This document shows positions 19,279 to 26,763 of a stretch of DNA of 29,032 nucleotides, one piece after another. The stretch covers positions 1-29,032 of the forward strand of contig CAJUHP010000035.1 in assembly GCA_910586125.1 (NCBI GenBank). Direction: 5' to 3'. The notes beneath the pieces were generated by a model. It did not search any database and had not been told where the DNA came from. It was given only the letters and a program-made list of their open reading frames with translations. The DNA comes from an uncultured Lachnospiraceae bacterium. Its GTDB lineage: Bacteria > Bacillota > Clostridia > Lachnospirales > Lachnospiraceae. Each line of letters begins with the position of its first letter. The first letter of the stretch is position 1. A program made the position numbers and the translations under genes.

Positions 19279-20151
19279 TCAGCGGATTTCCACCCTAAAT
19301 CCGCCCTCAAAAGTTTCACCGGGCTGCAGGGTATTCCCCCAGGTCCGCTCCTCCCAGGTCCCGTCAAAATTCTGTGCGTCGCAGCGGCCATACCATGGCT
19401 CAATGCAGACAAACGGCGCTTTTTTGCCGGGGCAGGACCAGATGCCAAACAGCGGCGCGTCAAAGGACACGGCGACATACTCTGTTCCCGCCGGATTGAC
19501 CAGCGATACACGGTGAGCCTGATGATTCTCGATCACCAGCGCATCCCCGTCAAACAGATGCTCATCGAGCTCCAAAAAACCGTTCTTGGTTTCATAGATC
19601 TTTTTCGTTTCCTCCACCAGACCGCCCGCTCCGATCACGGAGGAGACCAGAGGTTTTTTCGTATCAAAGAGCAGCCGGTAGGAAGACTGTTCCTCTCCCG
19701 GCGTCTGCGGGCACATAAACGCCGGATGACCTCCCACAGAAAAATGCAGCGGGCGGCTGGCCGGGTTTTTCACCCGCCAGATATTCTCCACCGTTCTCTC
19801 CCCGATCCGGTATCCGATATCCAGTATAAACGCATAGGGAAATACGGTCATGGTCGCCATGCTCTCCGTCAGGCGGAACCAACACTCGTTTTCCGTCTCC
19901 TTTATAACGGTAAACTCCATGTCCCTGGCAAAACCGTGCTGATTCATATCGTAGGTTTTACCGTTTAGGCGGTACTGCTTGTCCTTCAGACTCCCCACCA
20001 GCGGAAACAGCACGGGCGCGTGGCGTTTCCAGTAGGCCGGGTCCCCGTTCCAAAGATATTCCTTCCCGGCCGATTTGACGGAGGTAAGCTCCGCTCCGCA
20101 AGAATTGATCTTGATCTCAATGGTATCATTTTTTAAAACTTTCTCTGCCAT
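19279..20151 (-). CDS. Aldose 1-epimerase family protein (LacX/YphB type)
   Basis: The 290-residue product matches the galactose-mutarotase fold family that interconverts alpha and beta anomers of sugars or sugar phosphates. Visible signatures are APVLFPLVGSL (45-55), QHGFARD with His72, GGHPAF with His142, and CIEPWYGR with Glu250. The His and Glu residues are the expected catalytic pair in this fold. The exact sugar cannot be told. The ATG is preceded by GAGGAGG, which overlaps the TGA stop of the upstream foldase gene, only 10 bases away. The two are surely cotranscribed and perhaps translationally coupled, though no functional link is obvious. Confidence 0.87.
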   Translation of the reverse strand: MAEKVLKNDTIEIKINSCGAELTSVKSAGKEYLWNGDPAYWKRHAPVLFPLVGSLKDKQYRLNGKTYDMNQHGFARDMEFTVIKETENECWFRLTESMATMTVFPYAFILDIGYRIGERTVENIWRVKNPASRPLHFSVGGHPAFMCPQTPGEEQSSYRLLFDTKKPLVSSVIGAGGLVEETKKIYETKNGFLELDEHLFDGDALVIENHQAHRVSLVNPAGTEYVAVSFDAPLFGIWSCPGKKAPFVCIEPWYGRCDAQNFDGTWEERTWGNTLQPGETFEGGFRVEIR

Positions 20152-20161
20152 CTCGTCCTCC

Positions 20162-21379
20162 TCACTCTTGCGCCGTCGTCTCTTCGGGGGCGGATTCCGA
20201 GGGCGCCGGAACCTTCACAGCGCTGTCAAAGCAGAAGCGCAGCACCTTTTCAAACAGCGCGTCGGCATACCCCTGACGCTCCACCAGCTCCACGCCGACC
20301 GTGTTGATAAACGTAGTCATATCCGTGTAGCCGTAGTATTCCATATAATCCTCCACCATGGCCAGATAATCTTCCTCCGTGACGGTCAGATTCTCTTTGG
20401 CGGCGATATACTGATAGAGAACCTCGCTCTTTACCTGCTGCTCGGCCTCCGCCGTCACCATCTCTGTAAAGGCTTCCAGATTCGAGTACCCGTACTGCTT
20501 CGCAAATTCCTCCAGGCCAAAGCCATATACCGCCGCATTCTGCGTATAGCTGGCCAGCATATCCTGCGTATATGCCTCCACATACCCTTCCGGCAGGCCG
20601 CTAAAGGTTGCCTTCTCCATGAGCTGCGTCCACATGGCGTTGATCGCCTGCGTCTCCATAAATTCGGTCTTCTGCTGCGTCAGCTCCTCCCGGTAAGTCT
20701 CCTCGAATTCCTCCACGGTGCTGCAGTTATATCCCTCCAGTCCCTTCACAAACTCATCGTTCAGTTCCGGAAGAATCGTCTCTCCGTGAATGTAGTGGAT
20801 GGTGATTGTAAACTGCGCCGTCTTGCCGGCAAAATCCGGATTGTTCGGATAAGGGTCCGGAAAATGCGCGTCGATCACATATTCTTCGCCGCAGGACCGC
20901 CCCACCAGCCCTTCCTCAAACCCGTCAATCCATCCGCCCTGGCCGATTTTCGTGGTCTGTCCCTTGGCTGTGCCGCCCTGAAACACCTCGCCGTCCATCG
21001 AACCGCTGTAGTCGAAATTAATCGTGTCGCCTTCCGCGGTCTCCCGATCCGTAATCTGCTCGATCGTGGCAAAGTTATTCAGAAGCTGTCCGATCAGTTG
21101 CTCAAACTCTTCGTCGGTCACTTCGCCGTCTTCCACTTCCACTTCCATTCCGGTATAACTGTCCAGCGACACAAAATCCGCCGCATTATATTTCGGCAAA
21201 GACGCAATGTCCGCCACCGTTTCTCCAGCCGCGTCTGTCCCTGCGGGGGCGGTTGTCTCCTCCGCAGTCGTCGCGGCGGCGGTCGTCGTCCCCTCCGATT
21301 CTTTGCCGTCTGAATTGCAGGCGGTCATTGTCAGTACCATGCTCAGCGCCAGTGCGGCGCACAGCCATCTTCGCTTCAT
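20162..21379 (-). CDS. Trigger-factor-like peptidyl-prolyl isomerase lipoprotein
   Basis: The 405-residue product begins with a lipoprotein signal (MKRRWLCAALALS, lipobox around TAC with Cys21) and a Thr/Ala/Glu-rich linker (22-60). An FKBP-type isomerase domain covers about 113-198, with GDTINFDYSG and IDGFEEGLVG. An all-helical segment resembling the trigger-factor C-terminal chaperone domain covers about 205-385. The ribosome-binding N-domain of true trigger factor is missing. It is likely a surface-anchored foldase for exported proteins, a counterpart of PrsA; this role is inference. ATG 21379 is chosen over one ten codons upstream because AGGAGAGG sits properly before it and the signal peptide then begins MKRR. 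The epimerase gene follows at once. Confidence 0.85.
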   Translation of the reverse strand: MKRRWLCAALALSMVLTMTACNSDGKESEGTTTAAATTAEETTAPAGTDAAGETVADIASLPKYNAADFVSLDSYTGMEVEVEDGEVTDEEFEQLIGQLLNNFATIEQITDRETAEGDTINFDYSGSMDGEVFQGGTAKGQTTKIGQGGWIDGFEEGLVGRSCGEEYVIDAHFPDPYPNNPDFAGKTAQFTITIHYIHGETILPELNDEFVKGLEGYNCSTVEEFEETYREELTQQKTEFMETQAINAMWTQLMEKATFSGLPEGYVEAYTQDMLASYTQNAAVYGFGLEEFAKQYGYSNLEAFTEMVTAEAEQQVKSEVLYQYIAAKENLTVTEEDYLAMVEDYMEYYGYTDMTTFINTVGVELVERQGYADALFEKVLRFCFDSAVKVPAPSESAPEETTAQE

Positions 21380-21509
21380 TCTTCCTCTCCTCATTTCCTG
21401 ATTATTCAAATGGTTTGTACCTGTTCTGTTATAACATATTCCAGCCGGGAAAGATAGTCCCTTTTCTGCTTTTGTCGCTTTTTCCCTGATCCATCACATT
21501 TTCTTCACA

Positions 21510-21560
21510 TTTTTTTCAAAAATTGGCTGATGAAATATTAAGAATTTTGTTGTACAATTT
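21510..21560 (+). promoter_or_regulatory. Candidate promoter of the LTA-synthase-like gene
   Basis: In this AT-rich stretch ATGAAA and TACAAT are about 17 bases apart, with the -10 at roughly 21553-21558, about 30 bases before the chosen start. The -35 match is only moderate. Confidence 0.35.
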
Positions 21561-21587
21561 ATGTTGACAAAAGAGGAGAAAATGATA

Positions 21588-23519
21588 ATGAAAAATATAA
21601 ACACTCTCAAAAACCAAGTCCGGCTCTTTTTCCGGAAGCCCCTTGCCAAACCGGCGCAGGCCGCTTTTTATCTGCTCTGCCCGATCCTGGCTTTTTATCT
21701 GCTGGAATTTCTGACCCACAACCCTTTCGCGGACATTCATCTGGCCCTGCATATGTTCAACTGGTTTATGTACTTCCTGTTTTACACCTGCTGCTTTTTT
21801 CTGATTGGCCATATGAGCGCTGCGTTCAGCCTGGCGAGCTTCCTCGTGCTGGCCGTGGGGCTGATCAACTATTTTACCCTGCAGTTTCGTGGTTCCCCGC
21901 TCTTACCCTGGGATGTCGGCTCCATCGCCACGGCAGTCAGCGTGGCCGGAAACCAGAGCTTTCAGATCACGATCCCACTGGCCATCATCATCGCTGCCTT
22001 CGGCGCGCTGATTCTGCTGTCGCTGCACTGCAATCTGCGCATCCGCGCCTCAAAGCGCCGTCTCGGCGCTGCGGCCGGCACCGTCATGCTGACCGCCATT
22101 TTGGCATTCGGCCTGCAGACCGACGCCATGGCGCAGACGCTGGACATCTATGAGATGCCCTTTACCCAGGGCTATACATACCGGCAGAACGGCTTTCTCG
22201 TCAGCTATCTGATGAACACCAAGTATCTGAGCGTGGAACGGCCGGTTTCTTACGATATCTCTGCGCTGGAAGAAACCGTGGCCGCGGCCGACGAACTGTT
22301 TACCGGCTTCATTCAGGACCCGCTGGGCTCCCAGGCTCCGGGCAAAGACAGCCAGGCAAGCGCCGCCGTATCCTCCGAAAACGGAGAGTTCTCTGCCGCC
22401 GGACAAACAAAAAAACCGAATGTCATCGTCATTATGAACGAAGCCTTCTCGGATCTGTCGGTGCTGGGCGATCTGCAGACCAACAAGGATTATCTGCCGT
22501 TCTACCGCTCTCTCACAGAAAACACCGTGAGCGGGACCGCGTTTGTCTCCGTCCTGGGAGGCAATACGGCCAACTCGGAGTTTGAGTTTCTGACCGGCGA
22601 CTCCATGGCGTTTCTGCCCGTGGGCAGCATTCCCTATCAGCAGTATATTAAGCAGGAGATCCCTTCTCTTGTCAACGTGCTGAGCGATCAGGGCTACCGC
22701 ACCGTCGCCATGCACCCTTACTATGCCTCCGGCTGGAACCGGGAGGAGGTATACGATTATCTGGGTTTTGACGAGAAATATTTTCTGGACGATTTCCAGG
22801 GGGCACAGCGCTTCCGCCAATATGTCAGCGACTGGGGCATGTACCAGAAAATCATCTCTCTGTTTGAGCAGAAAGAGGAGGGGCAGCCTCTGTTTCTCTT
22901 CGGCGTTACCATGCAGAACCACAGCGGCTACAGCAAGGAGTATGACAATTTCAGCAACGATGTCCATGTTCTGGAGCGCGAATATCAGAATGCCGACACG
23001 TATCTGTCGCTGATTGCGCAGTCCGACCGCGCATACGAACGGCTGATCCGCTATTTTTCCCAGGTCGAGGAACCCACTGTGATCGTCATGTTCGGGGATC
23101 ATCAGCCCACCAGTCTGGAAAATCAGTTTTTCAGCGATCTTCTGGGGAAAGATCCGCAGCTTCTCTCGCTTGAGGAAACCGCCCAGCGCTATCAGACGCC
23201 TTTTAAAATCTGGGCCAACTACGAGATTGCCGAAGAATCCGACGTAAAAATCTCCGTCAACTACCTGTCCACCCTTTTGATGCGTCTTTCCGGCCTGAAG
23301 CTCTCCGACTATCAGGACTATCTCTGGAACCTGTACGAGACGCTTCCGGTCATCACGGCCAACTTCTTTATGGATGCCGGGGGAACCCTGTTCGGGTATG
23401 AGGATGAAACCATTTATCAGGAACAGCTTGACAGCTACTCTTCTTTACAGTATAATCATCTCTTTGATGATCGGAACCGGCTTATGGAAATTTTTATTCT
23501 GCCGAATGACGAGGAATAG
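21588..23519 (+). CDS. LTA-synthase-family sulfatase/phosphoglycerol transferase
   Basis: The 643-residue product has about five N-terminal membrane segments (residues ~25-180). A low-complexity linker and an extracellular alkaline-phosphatase/sulfatase-like domain from about 277 follow. Catalytic landmarks are the metal-binding Glu285 in IMNEAFSDL, the nucleophile Thr327 in GGNTANSEFEFLTG, and FGDHQP near the end. Members polymerise glycerol phosphate from phosphatidylglycerol to make lipoteichoic acid or decorate wall glycans. Whether this is the main LTA synthase or a paralogue is unclear. Three possible ATGs lie close together; 21588 gives the best spacing to GAGGAG (9 bases). A strong terminator follows at 23594. 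Confidence 0.87.
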   Translation: MKNINTLKNQVRLFFRKPLAKPAQAAFYLLCPILAFYLLEFLTHNPFADIHLALHMFNWFMYFLFYTCCFFLIGHMSAAFSLASFLVLAVGLINYFTLQFRGSPLLPWDVGSIATAVSVAGNQSFQITIPLAIIIAAFGALILLSLHCNLRIRASKRRLGAAAGTVMLTAILAFGLQTDAMAQTLDIYEMPFTQGYTYRQNGFLVSYLMNTKYLSVERPVSYDISALEETVAAADELFTGFIQDPLGSQAPGKDSQASAAVSSENGEFSAAGQTKKPNVIVIMNEAFSDLSVLGDLQTNKDYLPFYRSLTENTVSGTAFVSVLGGNTANSEFEFLTGDSMAFLPVGSIPYQQYIKQEIPSLVNVLSDQGYRTVAMHPYYASGWNREEVYDYLGFDEKYFLDDFQGAQRFRQYVSDWGMYQKIISLFEQKEEGQPLFLFGVTMQNHSGYSKEYDNFSNDVHVLEREYQNADTYLSLIAQSDRAYERLIRYFSQVEEPTVIVMFGDHQPTSLENQFFSDLLGKDPQLLSLEETAQRYQTPFKIWANYEIAEESDVKISVNYLSTLLMRLSGLKLSDYQDYLWNLYETLPVITANFFMDAGGTLFGYEDETIYQEQLDSYSSLQYNHLFDDRNRLMEIFILPNDEE

Positions 23520-23593
23520 CGTTGTCTTTTGTAAATTTCTTTTGAGATTCGGCAAAAATCTAATTTTGCATTCTATTTCCTTTATTGAAACCG

Positions 23594-23624
23594 GGGAGTA
23601 CACAATACGGCGTACTCCCTTTTT
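23594..23624 (+). terminator. Terminator after the LTA-synthase-like gene
   Basis: GGGAGTAC (23594-23601) pairs with GTACTCCC (23612-23619) across 10 bases and runs into TTTTTATTT. It lies 75 bases after the stop codon and isolates the following csp leader from upstream transcription. Confidence 0.87.
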
Positions 23625-23673
23625 ATTTCCCGCGATTTCCTTACATTTTTTAGAAAATTTTTTTAAAATTCTC

Positions 23674-23702
23674 TTGTATTTTTTTTCGTTCTATGTTATA
23701 TT
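23674..23702 (+). promoter_or_regulatory. csp promoter with AT-rich upstream element
   Basis: TTGTAT (23674-23679) and TATATT (23697-23702) are 17 bases apart, with TGT just before the -10 (extended -10). Immediately upstream are A and T tracts from about 23640, like an UP element. Predicted start is near 23709, giving a 170-base leader before the cold-shock gene. Confidence 0.72.
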
Positions 23703-23728
23703 TAAGAAGTTCACAGAAGTAAAGTAAT

Positions 23729-23839
23729 TCACATGTTATTAGAGATTTCAAGAGAAGCCTAGTTCGTGTACTACTTTTGGCCTGAGGCACTTTATGTGAC
23801 TCACCGCTTCTTGTTGTCTGTAATAACATGTGATTTTTT
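23729..23839 (+). ncRNA. Structured csp leader RNA with terminator-like end
   Basis: TCACATGTTATTA (23729-23741) is perfectly complementary to TAATAACATGTGA (23821-23833), a 13-bp closing stem, and is followed directly by TTTTTT. Inside it CAA-ga-GAAGC (about 23748-23757) can pair with GCTTC-TTG, extending a rod-like fold, and a GC-richer apical part contains GCC-TGA-GGC. From the promoter at 23674-23702 this gives either a free RNA of about 130 bases or an attenuator in the csp leader. I cannot match it to a known RNA class. Its position, ending 40 bases before the csp start codon, suggests temperature- or stress-dependent control, by analogy with long csp leaders elsewhere. Confidence 0.6.
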
Positions 23840-23878
23840 ATCTGTAGAATTAGAATATTATAGATGGAGGTACCAATA

Positions 23879-24079
23879 ATGAATAAGGGTACGGTAAAAT
23901 GGTTCAATTCTGAGAAAGGCTATGGCTTTATCACCGGCGAAGACGGAGAGGATGTGTTCGTACATTTCTCCGCTATCCAGGCCGAAGGCTTCAAGACTCT
24001 GGAAGAGGGTCAGGCCGTCAGCTATGAGATCGTCGAGGGCGCCCGCGGCAAGCAGGCCGGTAACGTTGTAAAGCTCTGA
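23879..24079 (+). CDS. Cold-shock domain protein (CspA family)
   Basis: The 66-residue product MNKGTVKWFNSEKGYGFITG is a classic single cold-shock domain. It has the RNA-binding motifs KGYGFI (RNP1) and VFVHF (RNP2), and it ends NVVKL. Such proteins bind single-stranded RNA and act as RNA chaperones after cold shock or during growth. The ATG at 23879 is chosen because GGAGG sits eight bases before it; an ATG five codons upstream overlaps that site. The gene has its own promoter 170 bases upstream, a structured leader, and a GC-rich hairpin right after the stop, so it is a single-gene unit. Several csp paralogues are likely in the genome, so no symbol is given. Confidence 0.95.
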   Translation: MNKGTVKWFNSEKGYGFITGEDGEDVFVHFSAIQAEGFKTLEEGQAVSYEIVEGARGKQAGNVVKL

Positions 24080-24088
24080 GATTGAACA

Positions 24089-24124
24089 AAGCCCCGGCGG
24101 GTTCTCCTGCCGGGGCTTAAAATT
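24089..24124. terminator. GC-rich hairpin after csp
   Basis: AAGCCCCGGC (24089-24098) pairs perfectly with GCCGGGGCTT (24109-24118) across a 10-base loop, 9 bases after the csp stop. On the plus strand the tail is AAAATTT, a poor U-tract; on the minus strand it is TTTGTT. It probably ends csp transcription because the stem is so strong. Confidence 0.7.
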
Positions 24125-24187
24125 TGCCGCGTTTTCCGACAATTTTATTTGTTACATTTTCTTTAGGAGATTGTAAGGTTTTTTTAA

Positions 24188-24217
24188 TTGCGCCCTCATA
24201 TCTTCTCATGATACGAT
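24188..24217 (+). promoter_or_regulatory. Candidate promoter of the NodB gene
   Basis: TTGCGC (24188-24193) and TACGAT (24212-24217) are 18 bases apart, with TGA before the -10. Start would be near 24224, which excludes the GTG at 24222 as start codon and supports ATG 24264. Confidence 0.4.
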
Positions 24218-24263
24218 TTGAGTGCGCCGCTTCCTTGGGCCGCTAGAAAGACGGAACCACAAT

Positions 24264-25193
24264 ATGAAATACTGGAGAAAAAACCGGTTCGCCCGGATGA
24301 TGTTTTCTATTGCTCTCGTCATACTTATGACGGGAATTTTTTACCTGTTTTTCAGGGTGATCCCTGTTTTTTCGCAGCAGTATCCTCTCCCTGACAACAC
24401 ACAGGAAGGAAATATGGAGATGTCCGTCCCGCCATCCTCCGATGAGGCATCCGGACAGGAGCCGTCCCCAAAGCGCGAAACCAGTACGCCATCCTCCGAT
24501 GAGACATCCTTGCCCGGCATACCGTCTTTCAATGCGCCGTCCTCCGACTCCATCCCTTCTCCAGAAACCGAGCAAAGTATCGATCCCGACCGCCCCATGG
24601 TAGCGCTGACTTTCGACGACGGACCTGGACAGGGAACCACCGCTATCCTGAATCTGCTGGAACAGTATAACGCCAGAGCCACTTTTTTTGTGGTAGGCCT
24701 CTGTCTGGAACAGCCCAGACAAGTGGAAAAAATGCAGCGGGCCTACGAGATGGGGAATGTCATCGGCAGCCATACTTACGATCACAAGTCGTTTCGCAAG
24801 CTGGACGAATCGGAGATCCGGGAACAGATGGAACGCACTGACAAAGCCATTCTCGCCGCTCTGGGCGTTTCCGCTTCTCTGGTCCGCCCGCCCTACGGAC
24901 ACGTCACCGATGACGCCAGAAACGCCGCCTCGACACCTTTTATCCACTGGTCTTTAGATACGGAAGACTGGCTGAGCCGCGACGCTTCCTCCGTCATCGA
25001 GGCGGTCCAGGAAAATGTGCAGGATGGAGACATTATTTTAATGCACGACACATATTCTTCCACCGCCGAAGCCTGCGAGACGCTGATCCCCTGGCTTTTG
25101 GAACAGGGATATCAGCTTGTAACCGTGCCGGAGCTGATGGAGGCCAAGGGAATTGTCATGGAAAACGGGCAGATGTATAAGGATGCCCGCTGA
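24264..25193 (+). CDS. Membrane-anchored polysaccharide deacetylase (NodB domain)
   Basis: The 309-residue product has an N-terminal membrane anchor (about residues 12-31) and a disordered Ser/Pro/Glu linker (45-108) with repeated PSSDE motifs. A full NodB homology domain starts near residue 112. All motifs are present: TFDDGP (116-121), SHTYDH with the metal histidines 170 and 174, RPPYG (208-212), DTEDW (232-236) and LMHD (259-262). It should be an active metal-dependent deacetylase acting outside the cell, most likely on peptidoglycan N-acetylglucosamine or another wall glycan, but the substrate is not shown. The Shine-Dalgarno before ATG 24264 is weak (GAAAGACGG). A GTG 14 codons upstream is rejected because it coincides with the predicted transcript start. 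Confidence 0.9.
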   Translation: MKYWRKNRFARMMFSIALVILMTGIFYLFFRVIPVFSQQYPLPDNTQEGNMEMSVPPSSDEASGQEPSPKRETSTPSSDETSLPGIPSFNAPSSDSIPSPETEQSIDPDRPMVALTFDDGPGQGTTAILNLLEQYNARATFFVVGLCLEQPRQVEKMQRAYEMGNVIGSHTYDHKSFRKLDESEIREQMERTDKAILAALGVSASLVRPPYGHVTDDARNAASTPFIHWSLDTEDWLSRDASSVIEAVQENVQDGDIILMHDTYSSTAEACETLIPWLLEQGYQLVTVPELMEAKGIVMENGQMYKDAR

Positions 25194-25254
25194 ATAATTT
25201 TTTCTTCTTTGCTCATACTAAAAACATGCAGTATCCCGACTGTCATAAAATAAC

Positions 25255-25270
25255 CTGCGCCGGTGCGCAG
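25255..25270 (+). other. Short perfect hairpin before the 25288 gene
   Basis: CTGCGC-CGGT-GCGCAG lies just upstream of the AAAGGAG of the next gene. It could shield the ribosome binding site's upstream edge or protect the mRNA 5' end. No promoter is clear in the 94-base gap. Confidence 0.4.
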
Positions 25271-25287
25271 AATAAAGGAGAATTTTT

Positions 25288-25716
25288 ATGAGCAAAGAAG
25301 CGGTTTTATTAAATTACATCTACCAGAATGTACAGATGGGCCAGACCACGATTCCGCAGTTGATTTCTTCCTGCTCTGACAAAGAATTTTGTCAGGCACT
25401 GCGCAACCAGCTAAGCGAGTATGAGGAGATTGGAGCCGAGGCGGCCAGGCTTGCGCGCCATCTGGGCGAAGATCCCGAATCCGTAGGACCCATGGCCAAA
25501 ATGTCGTCCTATGTCATGACCGAAATGAAGACCCTGCAGGATTCCTCGGTATCTCACATGGCCGAGATGATGGTACAGGGAAATACCATGGGGGAAACCA
25601 CTCTTTTAAGACATCTGCGGGAATACGACGACGCGGATCGGGAAGTGGTTCGCCTGGGAGACCGTCTGCTCCATACGCTGAGAAACAACACCGAAGAAAT
25701 GAAAAAATTTCTGTAG
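25288..25716 (+). CDS. Small helical protein of unknown function
   Basis: The 142-residue product is predicted to be almost wholly alpha-helical, with no membrane segment and no signal peptide. Heptad-like spacing of Leu, Met and Ala, together with repeated Glu and His positions (SHMAEMMVQGNTMGETTLL), recalls ferritin-like four-helix bundles. I cannot see a clear di-iron ExxH pair, so this stays a guess. The ATG is well placed after AAAGGAG. It lies 94 bases after the deacetylase gene in the same direction and ends at a bidirectional terminator. Confidence 0.7.
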   Translation: MSKEAVLLNYIYQNVQMGQTTIPQLISSCSDKEFCQALRNQLSEYEEIGAEAARLARHLGEDPESVGPMAKMSSYVMTEMKTLQDSSVSHMAEMMVQGNTMGETTLLRHLREYDDADREVVRLGDRLLHTLRNNTEEMKKFL

Positions 25717-25726
25717 CGTCTGCCAT

Positions 25727-25786
25727 AAAAATACTCCTTTCAGGTAAGAACTCTGACGAAGAATTCAAACCCGAAAGGAGTTTTTC
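25727..25786. terminator. Bidirectional terminator
   Basis: ACTCCTTTC (25733-25741) pairs with GAAAGGAGT (25773-25781) around a 31-base loop. A T-tract follows on both strands (TTTTTCTC on plus, ATTTTTATGG on minus). It separates the convergent genes ending at 25716 and 25798. Confidence 0.75.
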
Positions 25787-25797
25787 TCTGTACAGTT

Positions 25798-26451
25798 TTA
25801 CAGCTTGATTCCCTTTAACAGATCGCCCAGGCTGGTGGATGCCTTACCGGTTTCCTTATAATTGAAGGACGGCTCTTTTTCCGTCGTATTCTCACCGGTC
25901 AGCAACGCTTTCATGCTCAGGCTGATCTTGCCCTTCTCGGTGCCGATGATCTTCGCCTGCACGGTGTCGCCTACCTTCACTACATCCTCCGGCGTCTTCA
26001 CTCTCTTATCGCTCATCTGAGAGATATGCACCAGACCTGATACGCCTTCGGCCAGACGCACAAACGCGCCGTAAGTCATGATGGACTCCACCGTACCCTC
26101 TACCACTGTGCCGGTCTTAAACTGCTCCGCTCTGGCTTTCTTGGCCTCCGCCGCTTTCTTCTGTGCCAGTTCCTTACCGGACAGCACCAGACGCTTCTCC
26201 GCCTTCTCGCAGGTAATGACCTTTACCTCGATCTCCTTACCCACAAAGTTCTCCAGATGCTCCACATAGCCTGCGGTAAGCTTGGAAGCCGGAATAAAAC
26301 CGCGGATTCCCTCTACAAAGGCTACCACGCCGCCCTTTACCACGCTGTCAACCTTTACGGTCAGCGGCTCGCCGCTCTCCATCCAAGTCTGGCAATTATC
26401 CCAGGCAAGATCCATGTCCGGTTTCTCAGTTTTTTTCGTTTCTTCGCTCAT
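25798..26451 (-). CDS. Protein with two S1 RNA-binding domains
   Basis: The 217-residue product has two S1-type OB folds, about residues 28-93 (GIRGFIPASKL) and 115-182 (YGAFVRLAEGVSGLVHISQM). They are joined by a Lys/Ala/Glu-rich helix. It resembles the short S1-like proteins of Firmicutes rather than full ribosomal S1, which has four to six domains. A role in mRNA binding or translation is likely but not proven. ATG 26451 is chosen because AGAGGT sits seven bases upstream; an ATG two codons earlier is too close to it. A consensus promoter lies at 26541-26569 and a terminator follows the stop. Confidence 0.87.
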   Translation of the reverse strand: MSEETKKTEKPDMDLAWDNCQTWMESGEPLTVKVDSVVKGGVVAFVEGIRGFIPASKLTAGYVEHLENFVGKEIEVKVITCEKAEKRLVLSGKELAQKKAAEAKKARAEQFKTGTVVEGTVESIMTYGAFVRLAEGVSGLVHISQMSDKRVKTPEDVVKVGDTVQAKIIGTEKGKISLSMKALLTGENTTEKEPSFNYKETGKASTSLGDLLKGIKL

Positions 26452-26540
26452 ATCCATTACCTCTCTGTCTGTTTTTCTGATTATATCCTGAACACAGCCA
26501 TTCCACCTACGAAAAACGGCCAGATATAACGACTTTTATC

Positions 26541-26569
26541 ATTATACCATCCCTTTGCCGCTTATGCAA
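26541..26569 (-). promoter_or_regulatory. Promoter of the S1-domain gene
   Basis: On the minus strand TTGCAT (26564-26569) and TATAAT (26541-26546) are 17 bases apart, with TGG before the -10 (extended -10). The leader is about 85 bases. The sequence from 26570 to 26640 between this and the divergent CobW promoter is AT-rich, with nothing else recognised. Confidence 0.78.
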
Positions 26570-26644
26570 TCCGCTATTTATAAATTTTCAAAAAACAGAC
26601 AACGGATGGATTCTGGCCCTCTCCCCTGATAAAATTTCGTTTTT

Positions 26645-26698
26645 CTGCCGCGAAAGAGCCGGCAGTTGGTTGACCCTCCTCCCAAAAAGCTGTATAAT
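26645..26698 (+). promoter_or_regulatory. CobW-gene promoter with upstream inverted repeat
   Basis: TTGACC (26670-26675) and TATAAT (26693-26698) are 17 bases apart. A CTGCCG-N9-CGGCAG inverted repeat (26645-26665) ends four bases before the -35. A perfect GCAATATTGC palindrome lies in the early leader (26713-26722). Either could be an operator; neither looks like a standard Zur box. Confidence 0.72.
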
Positions 26699-26763
26699 AT
26701 AGTCCGGTTAAGGCAATATTGCAGGCAGAAACAGAGAACAATTCCTATATAGGAGGCAATCTT

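Noticed and set aside
26744..26753. CCTATATAGG palindrome masking the CobW ribosome binding site
   Set aside because: As RNA it could form only three base pairs with a 4-base loop, too weak to matter without other evidence.
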